From contig CM056573.1 in the NCBI GenBank assembly GCA_029721435.1, forward strand, positions 95,430,947 through 95,494,946: a stretch of DNA of 64,000 nucleotides. Direction: 5' to 3'. Shown here in pieces: positions 46,409 through 56,908 of the stretch (positions are counted from its first letter, which is position 1; every line of letters starts with the position of its first letter). A program made the position numbers and the translations under genes. Under the pieces are notes generated by a model that saw only the letters and a list, made by a program, of their open reading frames with translations, ran no database searches and was not told where the DNA came from. The DNA comes from Gymnothorax reevesii (taxonomy: Eukaryota; Chordata; Actinopteri; Anguilliformes; Muraenidae).

Positions 46409-46893
46409 TGTAATGTGAATATAGGCCACTGCATGGCAGTATTTACCTTTTTTTATTCAGCTCAGACTGGAGCTATGTTTAGACATGTCCTGGACATGTC
46501 TGGGGCAAGTCCCTGAAAAGTAATAAAAAGAGGTCTAAATGTGGGGGGGAGTATATAAGGAAAAGAATTGAGACAGTAAAGTAGTAGGAGAAATTGCAAG
46601 AAGAAGGATACATGTGACCAGACCTGTCATTTCTGTTCAGGACCTGTGAAGTTTCTTTTGTGGATTTTTGCTTTTATTACAGCATTTTCCTCACCCAGGA
46701 CATCACCAAGCCACCCCACCAAAACAAGGGACTGTAAATATTTCTTTTTTTAATATATATTCAATCTTGGTCTAAGTTGGAAATAGTAGTTTAGTCTTTG
46801 TTAATGAAATGTGTTTGAGTTTTAAAAACTGTGTCTGTCATCCCTTGCTGTTGCTGTTGTGTTGTAATGTAATAACAAATAGGGGCCATAACA
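46409..46893 (+). repeat. 5' LTR of Gmr1 copy B
   Basis: 485 bp, TGTAATGTGAAT to GGGGCCATAACA. The TATA box TATATAAGG starts at 46552. An acaggcaaaa-type U5 block and a CTGTAAATATTTC segment are shared with copies A and C. It lacks the TCTGCAAAA stretch just before the TATA box that the 3' LTR has. Confidence 0.93.
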
Positions 46894-46896
46894 AAT

Positions 46897-46916
46897 TGGG
46901 GGCTCAAGTCCGGCAC
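46897..46916 (+). other. Primer-binding site (tRNA-Pro type, altered)
   Basis: TGGGGGCTCAAGTCCGGCAC begins three bases after the LTR. It matches the proline-tRNA site of copy A except for an AA insertion in the middle and changes at the 3' end, so priming may be impaired. Confidence 0.7.
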
Positions 46917-46995
46917 AGACCATTGTGTGAGTAGTTTATTGAAAATCTAACATTTCAAATTGTAAAATTGATTTTTTTAATTGAATACATATATA

Positions 46996-48495
46996 CTCAG
47001 CAACAAAAGTTTCTGTGACACCAATATTGTTAATTATTTTTCATAATGCAATTATGAAATTGTCATACATGGTGATATCAGACTGAAACAGTACACGTAA
47101 ACACAACATTGAAATGGAAATCATGAAAATGCGAGAAAATGACTTTGCACGTGAAAATGTGCGTAAATCATGCTTGTGGATGGCAATAAAAGAGGAGAAT
47201 TTTTGGAATGTTCACATTGTGCCTGATGAACGACGGAAGCATCACTTATCGAAAACACAGCCATTTCGAATCAGGAACTCTACCCTCTAAATGCCAAGAC
47301 TGTCTGAAAATGATCGGTGGAGGGCCATTGGGATGATTGAATCCGGAACCTCGAACCTTGCTCATCGCCTGAATGTCCACCGAAACACCATTTGGAACTT
47401 ATGGCAGCGTCATCAGCAGACAAGACATGTCAGAGACCGTCCTCGCAGCGGCCGTCCACGAGTAACCACTCCCAGACAGGACAACTGGATTCAAACAACC
47501 CATCTCCGAAATCGATTCCAACCTGCAACCATAACTGCAAGAACGATACCTGGTTTGAGGCGACTGTCTGCAAAAACAATCCGTCGCCGTCTCCGTCATT
47601 TTGGCATTGTCCCACGTTGGCCAGTAAGACGTCCAATACTCACAGTACAACACCGACGACTGCGTCTACAGTGGGCACAACAACATCGATGGTGGATCCA
47701 ACGTCAGTGGGATCTTGTACTCTTCACTGATGAATCAAGATTCATGCTTAACCGATGTGATGGTCGTTTACGTGTATACCGTCGACGTGGAGAACGTTAT
47801 GCCAACAACTGTGTTCAGGAATTTGATCGTTTTGGAGGTGGTAGTGTCATGATTTGGGGAGGGATCACGGCTAGAAACAGAACAGATTTGCTTGTTATTG
47901 ATGGAAATCTGACAGGTCAAAGATATCGCGATGAAGTGCTACGGCCATTGGTGGTACCGTTTTTGATGCAACATGGTCCCGGAATAACGCTGCAACATGA
48001 TAACGCCAGACCACACGTTGCAAGGATTGTACAGCAGTATCTGATGCAACAACATGTCAATGTCCTGCCATGGCCAGCCAGATCCCCAGACATGTCCCCA
48101 ATCGAGCATCTTTGGGACGAGATGGATCGACGTTTGCGGCGGTTGGATAACCCGCCAGCTACACTCCAGGAATTGCGACAACGTCTACGTCAGATTTGGA
48201 ATGACATCCCACAGCAATTTCTGGCACATCTGATTCGGTCCATGCGCCGGAGATGCGTTGCTTGCATCATGGCACAAGGAAGTCACACCCGGTATTGAAG
48301 TGTGAAGGTCACAATTGGTTAGACGTCAGACAAGTGCTTCATGACGCATGAAAATGACATTTTTCGTTTTGAGTGACGTTGGCACTGAAAAGTCAGTGTT
48401 TCTCCTGTTAAATAAACATATTGATTGCATTGAGATCTTTGCGTGTCATTTATAACATACACATAAATGGTGTCACAGAAACTTTTGTTGCTGAG
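46996..48495 (+). mobile_element. Complete Tc1/mariner transposon, 1500 bp
   Basis: Perfect 27-bp inverted ends (46996-47022, 48469-48495) starting CTCAGCAACAAAAGTTTCTG, flanked by TA on both sides (46994-46995, 48496-48497). It lies in the leader of Gmr1 copy B. Copy A has an uninterrupted leader at the same place, which fixes the insertion point. It encodes one intact transposase. With perfect ends and an open frame it is the best candidate for recent activity in the window. Confidence 0.93.
47291..48298 (+). CDS. Intact Tc1-like transposase (DD34E), 335 aa
   Basis: It cuts and pastes its own element at TA sites. The N-terminal bipartite paired-like DNA-binding region spans about residues 1-110, with a helix-turn-helix around HRLNVHRNTIWNLWQRHQ and the GRPR-type hook in RPRSGRPRVTTPRQD (about residues 51-65). 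The catalytic RNase H fold follows, with Asp147 in LFTDESRF, Asp237 in LQHDNARPH and Glu272 in SPDMSPIEHLWDE. The 34-residue spacing between the last two defines DD34E. GGGSVMIWGGI is the usual glycine-rich block. The length is normal for Tc1 (about 335-345 aa); the first helix region may be one or two residues short. The ATG was chosen because MPRLSENDRW starts the family-typical N-terminus and no in-frame ATG fits better upstream. Codons are richer in CpG (CGA, CGT, CCG) than the surrounding retroelement. Confidence 0.93.
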   Translation: MPRLSENDRWRAIGMIESGTSNLAHRLNVHRNTIWNLWQRHQQTRHVRDRPRSGRPRVTTPRQDNWIQTTHLRNRFQPATITARTIPGLRRLSAKTIRRRLRHFGIVPRWPVRRPILTVQHRRLRLQWAQQHRWWIQRQWDLVLFTDESRFMLNRCDGRLRVYRRRGERYANNCVQEFDRFGGGSVMIWGGITARNRTDLLVIDGNLTGQRYRDEVLRPLVVPFLMQHGPGITLQHDNARPHVARIVQQYLMQQHVNVLPWPARSPDMSPIEHLWDEMDRRLRRLDNPPATLQELRQRLRQIWNDIPQQFLAHLIRSMRRRCVACIMAQGSHTRY

Positions 48496-48569
48496 TATAT
48501 ATTGACAACAGCAATGGATGATTTCTTGGCATCACCAACCGTAGGGGTTTTGAAGTCTTTTAAAAAGAC

Positions 48570-50060
48570 ATGCGAAAAGCAAGACTGGCTAGAGAGATAG
48601 TTGAATATTACATTGATGAAAATGTGTTTGCACCAGGAGATCTGGAACAGTTTCCAGTGGAAAATCCAAATATAGAAATGGAACTTAAATTAAAAATGCT
48701 AGAGATTGAAATGGAAGAAAAAGAAAAACAAAGGCAGTTTGAGTTGGAAAAATTAGCAAGAGAAGAGAAAAAGAAAGGGAGGAAAAAGAGAAAGAAAGGG
48801 AGGAAAGAGAGAAACAAAGAGAATTTGAGAGAGAGAAAGAGGAAAGAGCAGAAAGAGAGAGATTTTGAATTAGAGAAGTTGGATAGAGAAGAAAGACTCC
48901 AAATGGAGAAACTAAAAATTAAAATTGAAACTAAAAATAAATTTTGTGCCAGTCAGGAGGTAAAACTGGTGCCTCCATTTTCTGAAAAGGATGTAGACAA
49001 CTATTTCCAGTGTCTTGAAAAGGTAGCAAAGAGTTGCCAGTGGCCAAAGGAACACTGGCCTCTGATGTTGCAAACTGTCCTCAAGGGTAAAGCTCAACAA
49101 GCCTATTCGGCTTTGTCTGCAGATGATTCCTCTAATTATGAGGTTGTCAAAAAGGTTATTTTGAGAGCTTATGAGTTGGTTCCAGAGGCTTACCGACAGA
49201 AATTCAGAGGTCTGAAGAAATCTGAAAATCAGACTTATGTTGAATTTGCTAATGAGAAGCAGGTTTGCTTTGAGCGCTGGTGTACTTCTATGGAGGTCAA
49301 GGATGATTTCAACTCACTAAAAGAGATGGTGTTAGTTGAAGAATTCAAGAACTGTGTTAAGGATGATGTTAAGACCTACCTTAATGAGAAGCAAGCACTG
49401 AACTTGCAATCAGCTGCCAAATTTGCAGATGAATATGTTCTCACTCATAAGTCCAAATTTCAGTCTAGCAGTAACAATAAATGGTCCCAATTTCAGAAAA
49501 AGGGTTACGGTGATACCCAAGATTCCTCACCCAAAGACAAAGACAAATCTGGTGATGGTGCTCAGAAATCCAGTAACAGGTCTGATCAAAGTGTGAAAGC
49601 TGACAGTGGCAAAAGTGGTCTAGTTTGCAGTTATTGCAAGAAATCTGGTCATGTTACAACTAACTGTTGGTTCCTTAAAGCTAAGAAAGAAAAAGAAAAG
49701 GATACCAAACCAAATGCCTTTGTGAAAACAAGGTTAGAAACCCCTGTAGTAGATAACCGATCTGCTAAATTGCCTGCTTCTTGTGGGGCTAAAAAGCCTG
49801 ATACAGCTGACTTCGTGAGGGAGGAATTTCTTCCATTTGTGTCAGAGGGATTTGTGGCTCTGAATGAGCATACTACTCCTGTCCCCATATTTATCCTAAG
49901 GGATACCGGAGCTTCTCAGTCACTTTTGTTGATGGACTCCTTGGAGTTACGTGATGAGACCGCTTCAGGGGATTTCATACTTGTACAAGGTATTGAAGGG
50001 AGGACTGTATCTGTACCCCTGCGCTCTATATTCTTGAAGTCAGATTTAGTTACAGGATAG
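48570..50060 (+). pseudogene. Gmr1 copy B gag-protease (5' end frameshifted)
   Basis: The 496-codon frame starts at an internal Met. The true gag start (MDDFLASP) lies near 48513 but is out of frame because 52 nt present in copy A are missing near 48567. Order: charged K/E-rich coiled-coil (about residues 45-115), SCAN-like capsid segment (KLVPPFSEKDVDNYFQCLEK to YRQKFRGLKKSENQTYVEFA), CCHC zinc knuckle CSYCKKSGHVTTNC (about 350-364), then retropepsin with LRDTGASQS at about residue 444. The frame ends at TAG (50058-50060) before the last protease strand. SCAN domains of vertebrate zinc-finger proteins are known to derive from Gmr1-like gag. Confidence 0.88.
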
Positions 50061-50066
50061 GTAAAG

Positions 50067-50654
50067 GTGGGACTGATGTCAAGTCTACCTATAAAGGGTG
50101 TTTCTCTGTTGCTAGGCAATGACCTGGCTGGGGGCAAAGTAGTTCCCCCTGTACATCTTACTTCACAGCCGAGCACTGAAGATGGGGATGAGGACCCATC
50201 TCTGTATCCTTCTTGCGCAGTGACTCGTGCTAAGGCCAAGAAGGCTAAAGAAAAAGATGTTGTGGTGCCGTCCAGCACATTGAATAGTCAGGACTCAGGT
50301 GGTTCGCCTCATGACTCTGATTGGCCTACTATGGTTTCTCCGTTTGAGAACTTATCAGACACTTTTATCAGTTCATTGTTCAGCCAGCCAGATGGGTTTG
50401 GTGATTCTGATGTGTCTGGAGACTTGTCTCTGTCCAGAAAGCGGTTGATTGAGGAGCAAACTAATGATCCTGAAATTTGTGTACTAAAGAGGAGAGCCCT
50501 TCCTGATAAAGAAATACACGCAGTTCCAGTTGGGTATTATCTCAAGGATGGTGTGTTGATGCGGAAGTGGCGCCCTCCTGATATCCCTGCAATGCAGATT
50601 GGGCAGTGGTCAGGCAAATTGTTGTTCCGAAGGTCTACTGGAATGAGATCTTAA
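50067..50654 (+). pseudogene. Gmr1 copy B protease C-terminus and integrase linker
   Basis: Same frame as the gag-protease, resuming just after the TAG. It carries SLPIKGVSLLLGNDLAGG, the C-terminal strand of retropepsin, then an acidic linker and VGYYLKDGVLMRKW, the start of the integrase region. It runs off frame near 50591, where one A present in copy C (GCAAATGCAG against GCAATGCAG) is missing, and ends at 50654 while the integrase continues in another frame. Confidence 0.8.
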
Positions 50655-53227
50655 CAATGGCTCATAGTTTACCTTTAGGAGGTCATCTTGGTGTTAACAA
50701 GACTGTTGATAAGATCATGAAACACTTCTTTTGGCCTGGGCTTCGGAAAGACGTTTCCAACTTTTGCAAAACCTGTCACACTTGTCAGGTAGTTGGAAAA
50801 CACCAGTTAGACCCACCTGTAGCTCCATTGCAGCCTATCCCAGCATTTGGGGAGCCATTCTCTAAGGTCATTGTTGATTGTGTTGGTCCATTACCCAAGA
50901 CTAGATCTGGAAATCAGTACTTGCTGACAATCATGTGTGCATCTACCAGATTCCCTGAAGCCATACCTCTACGTAACATCAAGGCAACTGCAATCTCAAA
51001 GTCTTTGATAAAGTTCTTCACGTTGTTTGGCCTTCCCAGGGAAATTCAGTCAGACCAAGGTAGCAATTTCACTTCAGGATTGTTTCAGCAGGTTGTGTAT
51101 GAACTAGGTGCAAAGCAGATTCTTTCTAGTGCCTATCATCCAGAAAGTCAGGGTGCCTTAGAGCGGTTTCATTCCACTCTCAAGACAATGATGAGGACTT
51201 ATTGTTATGACCATGAGAAAGACTGGGATGAAGGTGTTCATTTGCTGTTGTTTGCAGCTAGAGAAGCAGTGCAGGAGTCTACTGGATTCAGTCCATTTGA
51301 GCTAGTGTTTGGCCATGAAGTGAGAGGACCTTTGCTATTATTGAGTGAACAATGGCAAGAGGAAGAGCCGCACATCAGTCTGTTAGACTATGTTAGCAAG
51401 TTCAAGGACAGATTGCATGCTGCTTGTGACCTAGCCAAAGAGAACTTGAAATCAAGTCAGGGAAAAATGAAAACTTGGTATGATCATAAGGCTAGAAGCC
51501 GTGAGTTTAAACCAGGAGACAAGGTCCTTGTGTTGTTTCCCTTGCAGTCCAATCCATTGCAGGCTAGATTTCATGGTCATTATGAAATTCTGACAAAACT
51601 CAATGATCTCAATTACATTGTGAAGACTCCAGATAGGAGAAAACCAAAACAATTGTGTCACATTAACATGCTGAAGCCTTATCATGACAGAAATGCTAGG
51701 GTTGCTGCTGTCACTATAGATTCTCCTATGGTCAAAACGTGTGAAGATGAGGGGAAGTTTCAAGATGATGAACCTAGAATTAAAGCTGAAGTTCTTTCAT
51801 GTAAATTGTCAAATTCTGACGTGATGCAAAATCTTGATGTAAAACTCCAGCACTTAGAACCCTCACAGAGAGATCAGTTTGAGAGGTTGATCAAGAAATA
51901 TGAGGATCTGTTTCCTGGTGTTCCAAAGAGAGTTTCTATAGCCTCTCATGATGTAGATGTTGGTGATGCCAAACCAATAAAACAGCATCCGTACCAGATG
52001 AATCCTGAAAAGAGAAAGATTGCTGAGAAAGAGGTTGAGTACATGTTAGAACATGATATTATCAGACCCTCCAACTCCGATTGGAGTTCACCCTGTGTGC
52101 TAGTTCCAAAACCTGATGGAAGTTCTAGATTCTGTACAGATTATCGCAAAGTCAATGCTGTAACTAGAACTGATGTGTTTCCAATACCTAGGATTGATGA
52201 TTGTATCGATAGAGTAGGGCAAGCAAAGTTTCTGACCAAGATTGATTTATTGAAGGGTTATTGGTGTGTGCCTTTAACTGAGAGGGCCAAGAGCATCTCT
52301 GCTTTTGCCACACCATCTGGATTGTACCAGTATGAAGTCCTACCCTTTGGCATGAAAAATGCCCCAGCCACATTCCAAAGGATGATACAGTCTACAATCG
52401 CCGGATTGCCACACACGGGTGCGTACATCGACGACCTGATCACATGGAGTGACTCCTGGGAAGAACATCTAAAAGATGTAGAGACGTTGTTCCAGCGCCT
52501 GACCCAGGCTAACCTGACTGTTAACCTGAGCAAGAGTGACTTTGGTTGTGCTACTGTCACCTATCTTGGCTACGTCATAGGCCAGGGTAAGGTGGCACCC
52601 ATAAATGCTAAAGTCCAAGCCATCATGGACTTTCCAGTTCCTCACAACAAAAAAGCTTTGCGCCGCTTCCTTGGAATGATCGGGTACTACCACAAGTTCT
52701 GCAAGAACTTTGCTGAGATTGCTCTCAGTCTAACTAACCAACTGAAGAAAGGCATAAAGTTCACTTGGGATGATGCATGCCAGAGAGCCTTCGATCGCCT
52801 GAAGTCTCTGCTGTGTCACTTCCCCGTGCTCAAATCTCCTGACTTCAACAAACCGTTCTCCATCGCGGTCGATGCTAGCGACCAAGCTTGTGGATCTGTG
52901 CTCCTACAGAGAAGTGACTCTGATGACATTGAGCATCCCGTGGCATACTTCTCCAGGAAGTTCAATCGCCACCAAACAAACTATTCCACAATTGAGAAGG
53001 AACTGTTGGCTCTCGTCCTTTCTTTACACCTTGAAGTTTATGTTTGTACAGGGGAAAAGCCAATGATTGTGTACACTGACCACAATCCGTTATTGTTTTT
53101 GAGTAAGATGAAAAACAAGAATCGGAGATTCTTGAATTGGAGTTTGATTTTACAGGAGTTTGACTTGGAAATTAAGCATGTGAAGGGTACAGACAATGTA
53201 ATTGCTGATTGCTTATCCCGTGTTTAA
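50606..53227 (+). pseudogene. Gmr1 copy B pol: integrase-RT-RNase H, 873 aa open frame
   Basis: The integrase HHCC zinc region spans residues 20-60 (His20, His27, Cys57, Cys60). The DD35E core is Asp91 (VIVDCVG), Asp150 (QSDQGSNF) and Glu186 (GALERF). A GPY/F-like C-terminal module follows near residue 330 (ARFHGHYEI, where copy C has HGPYEI). RT spans about 455-690: PCVLVPKPDGSSRFCTDYRK, LTKIDLLKGYW, LPFGMKNAPATFQRM and YIDD near 607-610, all intact. RNase H spans about 745-873: AVDASD, TIEKELLAL, VYTDHNPLL, ADCLSRV. One residue is lost in the SLHLEVYV stretch against SLQHFEVYV in copy A. The enzyme core is open, but the frame is cut off from gag by a 1-nt deletion upstream. Confidence 0.9.
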
Positions 53228-53354
53228 ATATGTATATATATATAATGTGTTTATTTGAATATTGTATGATATGTATATATAGACAAGTGTTCACTTAACC
53301 ATTTTGTATTGAAAAGAAAAATTTTGCCTTTATGAGTCAAAATTTTTCCCTTTT

Positions 53355-53364
53355 GGAATGGAGG
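53355..53364 (+). other. Polypurine tract
   Basis: GGAATGGAGG directly precedes the 3' LTR and is conserved in copy C on the minus strand. This is the expected primer for plus-strand synthesis. Confidence 0.75.
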
Positions 53365-53854
53365 TGTAATGTGAATATAGGCCACTGCATGGCAGTATTT
53401 ACCTTTTTTTTATTCAGCTCAGACTGGAGCTATGTTTAGACATGTCTTGGACATGTCTGGGGCAAGTCCCCGAAAAGTAAAAAAAAGAGTTCTAAATGTG
53501 GGTGGGGTCTGCAAAAGAGTATATAAGGAAAAGAATTGAGACAGTAAAGTAGTAGGAGAAATTGCAAGAAGAAGGATACATGTGACCAGACCTGTCATTT
53601 CTGTCCTGTGAAGTTTCTTTTGTGGATTTTTGCCTTTATACAGCATTTTCCTCACCCAGGACATCACCAAGCCACCCCACCAAAACAAGGGACTGTAAAT
53701 ATTTCTTTTTTTTATATATATTCAATCTTGGTCTAAGTTGTAAATAGTAGTTTAGTCTTTGTTAATGAAATGTGTTTGAGTTTTAAAAACTGTGTCTGTC
53801 ATCCCTTGCTGTTGCTGTTGTGTTGTAATGTAATAACAAATTGGGGCCATAACA
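53365..53854 (+). repeat. 3' LTR of Gmr1 copy B
   Basis: 490 bp, TGTAATGTGAAT to GGGGCCATAACA, followed by ACAG. Differences from the 5' LTR include GGTGGGGTCTGCAAAAG upstream of the TATA box and a missing TCAGGAC in TTCTGTCCTGTGAAG. Confidence 0.92.
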
Positions 53855-53858
53855 ACAG

Positions 53859-56286
53859 ATACTGATTAAATACTCAAATTTGACTAATGAAAGGCTTAAT
53901 ATCTGCCTGGAATGAAAAAGTCCCAAGCTGTTCATTGGCAAAATTGTAAGTTTGTATGTGGATGTAGCAGATACTGGTGAAGGTGCACCTGGGGGCCCAT
54001 GTAGGTTTTAGTGGGTGTGGCTCAAATTTGGGTGACCATGTCCATCTTTCCCAACTTTGGTCCCTTATTCTCCCTCCTGCACAAAGGTCCTAAAATTTTT
54101 ATTGCTGATTATTGATGTCTGGCATGCAAAGATTGCAAAACAGTCGTAATTTGATTGGGACCTTTATGTAGGTTGGAACTAGGACCCACTTTCCATGTGT
54201 CGGAAAAGGCATCGCTTATGGCTTCAGGTGGTGCTAGCGTCAACCTAGCGTCAACCAGTGGAGGTCCCAGGATTTTTTCATATTAAGTTGCAGTCCACCA
54301 CCGCTAGTTTCAAGAATAATTGATAAAAACTTGGGACCTTCATGCAGGTTGAAATGGAGCAGTCAAATTTGTTACCGCTCAACATGGCACAGAAAAGTGG
54401 ATGTGGCCTGCTTGGCAGGGGAGGGGTTTATTACGAAGGTCAGGACTGCTTTCCCTATTCTCAGCCTTAAAATCAATAATTATGAAGTATGAAGAGATTT
54501 GGACATGGTGTGCTGGCACCCTTGGGCTGATCTTAGAAAAAGGCGCTCAACACTTTTAAAAAACAAAAAAAATCTCAACAGCTTTAATATAACCAATAAT
54601 TTATGTAAATGGTAAGCAAAACCAAAAACCACAACAAATAAAACTAACGTTTTACAATTTCACAACTGTATTATTTTGGATTGCAAAGAGCTTATAGCCT
54701 CCAACATAATCAGTAAACAACAAAAAAAAGGCCTCATTAACACACCAGAGACAAATTTTTTTAAAGTATGTACAAATTCTCCATTATGATCAACTTTTCG
54801 TGGCAAAAACATGCCTTCCCCACATAACTAAGAAAAATGAACATGGGCTAGAGCAGGAGGGAGGACTGTAATGAGAAAGAGACACTGGTTTACTTCTAGA
54901 CACAGGAAAAACAGGGCGAATTCAACAGAGGGGGGGGGGGGGGGGGGGACGGTGGAAGGAGGAGCCTGACTGCACATGATGATAATACACCAGTAATGGT
55001 GACTGGGCCAAGAAACTGGGGGTTGAACTACTTCGACATTTTCCGGAGAGGAATATTCTTTGTTGCCAGCCACACCTTCTGTCTCAATTGTTAGGCAGAA
55101 GTTGGATGGCAACAATAGTTCTGGAAGGCTGTGATGTGCTTGAGTAGAGCCGCATAGACCCTCTTCCATCATTGACGGGTGCGACGAACCAGGAGCTGAG
55201 CAGAGGGGACTGCAACATCCATCTCTTCGAATAGGGGTGGTTGGTGATGAATTAAAATAGCTGGATCTCATAGACCATTCAACGCTGGACCAGGAAACTT
55301 CTACAGGTGGAGAGACTGCCATGCAAGGGTCCAACACAGCGTTGATGTGTTGACACATAGCCGAAGGGTGACTGCTTGACCGGGAGTCTGCTGCAGGATA
55401 GAGCTGACTGCTTGAGCAGTGGCAGCAGAATCCTGGGAGATTTTAGTGATGGTTCCAAGTTGATTGGTGATATTCCTAATGGATTGGTGTCGCTGGCAAA
55501 GCTCTGGCTCTTGCTGAACAATCAAAATTCTTTAGACATTCAGAAAATCAATGGTGTTGAGCAAATCCGCTGGTAGCATTACTTGGCTGGATAATACTGC
55601 TATTCCCTAGGTTAGGAAGCAAACACAGATATAGGGTACAATTCACAATGGAGTATTTATTAACATGAATACTGTGATAGAAGAGGGAAGGCTGCAGGCC
55701 AAAACAGGACAGGGACAGGAGTTGGTAATGATTGTAGAAGATCGAGGCATGTCTGTGCCCACGCCATTGGCTGTCTCGGGGCAGAAGCCAGGTGTTGAAT
55801 TTCCCTCACAAAAGCTGAGCTGCTTCACAACGGGACAAAAGGGTTTAGCAAGGAATGGAGTACCAATTGGTATAACAACGCTGTTACTGCCAATTTGCAT
55901 AGGTGCAACCTATGAACGAATGGTAGCTGATATCATTAGTGACTCAGCTTATGGGAAACACACCCTAGACTGGCTAGCAACATGTTAAATGAAAGTGTGT
56001 AGTGCATTCTCGATTCTATGTCATAGTGCTTTGCCCTCTAACAGGCTTTGCTATGGTTTACCCCGCCCAAGGCCGCGCCTCAGTGCCTGAGAAAGAAAGC
56101 TGAACTCACCTGCTCCATAGGAGGGGGTAGTCGCACTCACCTCCTATAAAGCCTTGTTGCTGTCAATGCTTGCCTCCCCTTTTTCACTCGGCCTTGTGGA
56201 AGTTTGGAATCGCGAGTTCCGTCACTCTTGTGGCGCGAAGAGACCATGGATAAAGTTTGTCTCCAGTGCGGCTCCCCCATGGCGTC
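53859..56286. other. Spacer between Gmr1 copies B and C
   Basis: A tandem CTAGCGTCAAC pair sits near 54240. A 19-G homopolymer is at 54930-54948. Minus-strand frames at 54828-55525 include a Gln-rich stretch and GSLSTCRSFL, weakly like the gag start of a teleost gypsy element, but no nucleocapsid or protease follows. Nothing else was recognised. Confidence 0.4.
54930..54948. repeat. Poly-G run (19 G)
   Basis: Uninterrupted G19. Long G runs often have length errors in assemblies. Confidence 0.9.
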
Positions 56287-56770
56287 TGTTATGGGCCCAA
56301 TTTGTTCTGACATTTATGACAGCAAGGGATGACGGACACAATTTTAAAATACATTTAATTAAACAAAGACTTTTAACTAATCTACTTTCTACTCTACTGA
56401 CCAAGATTGATTATATACCGGAAAAAAATATTTACAGTCCCTTTGGTTTGGTTGCTTGGTGATGTCCTGACAGTGAAATGCTCTAACACAGGCAAAAATC
56501 CACTAAACAAACACTTCACAGGTCTTGAAAAGAGTGACAGGTCTGGTCAAATGTATCCTTCTCTTTGCAATTTCTCCTACTACTTTACTCTCAATTTTCC
56601 TTTTTATATACTCTTTTGCAGACCCCTCCCACCTTTTAGACTTTTTAAAAAAAATTCTCTAGGACTTTTCATCTCAGACATGCCCAGGACATGTCCAAAC
56701 CTAGCTCGAGTCTGGGCTTAACAAAAGAAAAGGTCAATACTGCCATCTAGTGGCTTTTCTTCGCATTACA
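56287..56770 (-). repeat. 3' LTR of Gmr1 copy C
   Basis: 484 bp on the minus strand, TGTAATGCGAAG to GGGCCCATAACA, with a TATATAAAAAGG box. It is adjacent to the pol 3' end through GGAATGGAGG. Confidence 0.9.
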
Positions 56771-56908
56771 CCTCCATTCCAAAAGGGAAAAATTTTGACT
56801 CATAAAGGAAAAAAATTTTTTTTCAATACAAAAATGGTTAAGTAGACACTTGTATATACATATACATATAACACAAGATGCTAATAAACACGTGATATAT
56901 ACACATAC

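Larger units (their letters stand above)
46409..53854 (+). mobile_element. Gmr1-type Ty3/gypsy retrotransposon, copy B (most complete)
   Basis: LTR to LTR 7446 bp, of which 1.5 kb is a later Tc1 insertion. A 4-bp duplication ACAG flanks it (46405-46408, 53855-53858). Order: 5' LTR, tRNA-Pro-type primer site, gag-protease, integrase, RT, RNase H, polypurine tract, 3' LTR. Integrase before RT is the hallmark of the Gmr1 group, first described from cod. Defects: a 52-nt gag deletion, an amber codon inside protease and a 1-nt deletion at the integrase start. The two LTRs differ at roughly a dozen scattered sites plus a short indel, so the insertion is not very recent. Confidence 0.93.

Noticed and set aside
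54828..55525. Possible gypsy gag on the minus strand
   Set aside because: Only a weak GSLSTCRSFL resemblance; no zinc knuckle, protease or LTR nearby, so not called as a gene.
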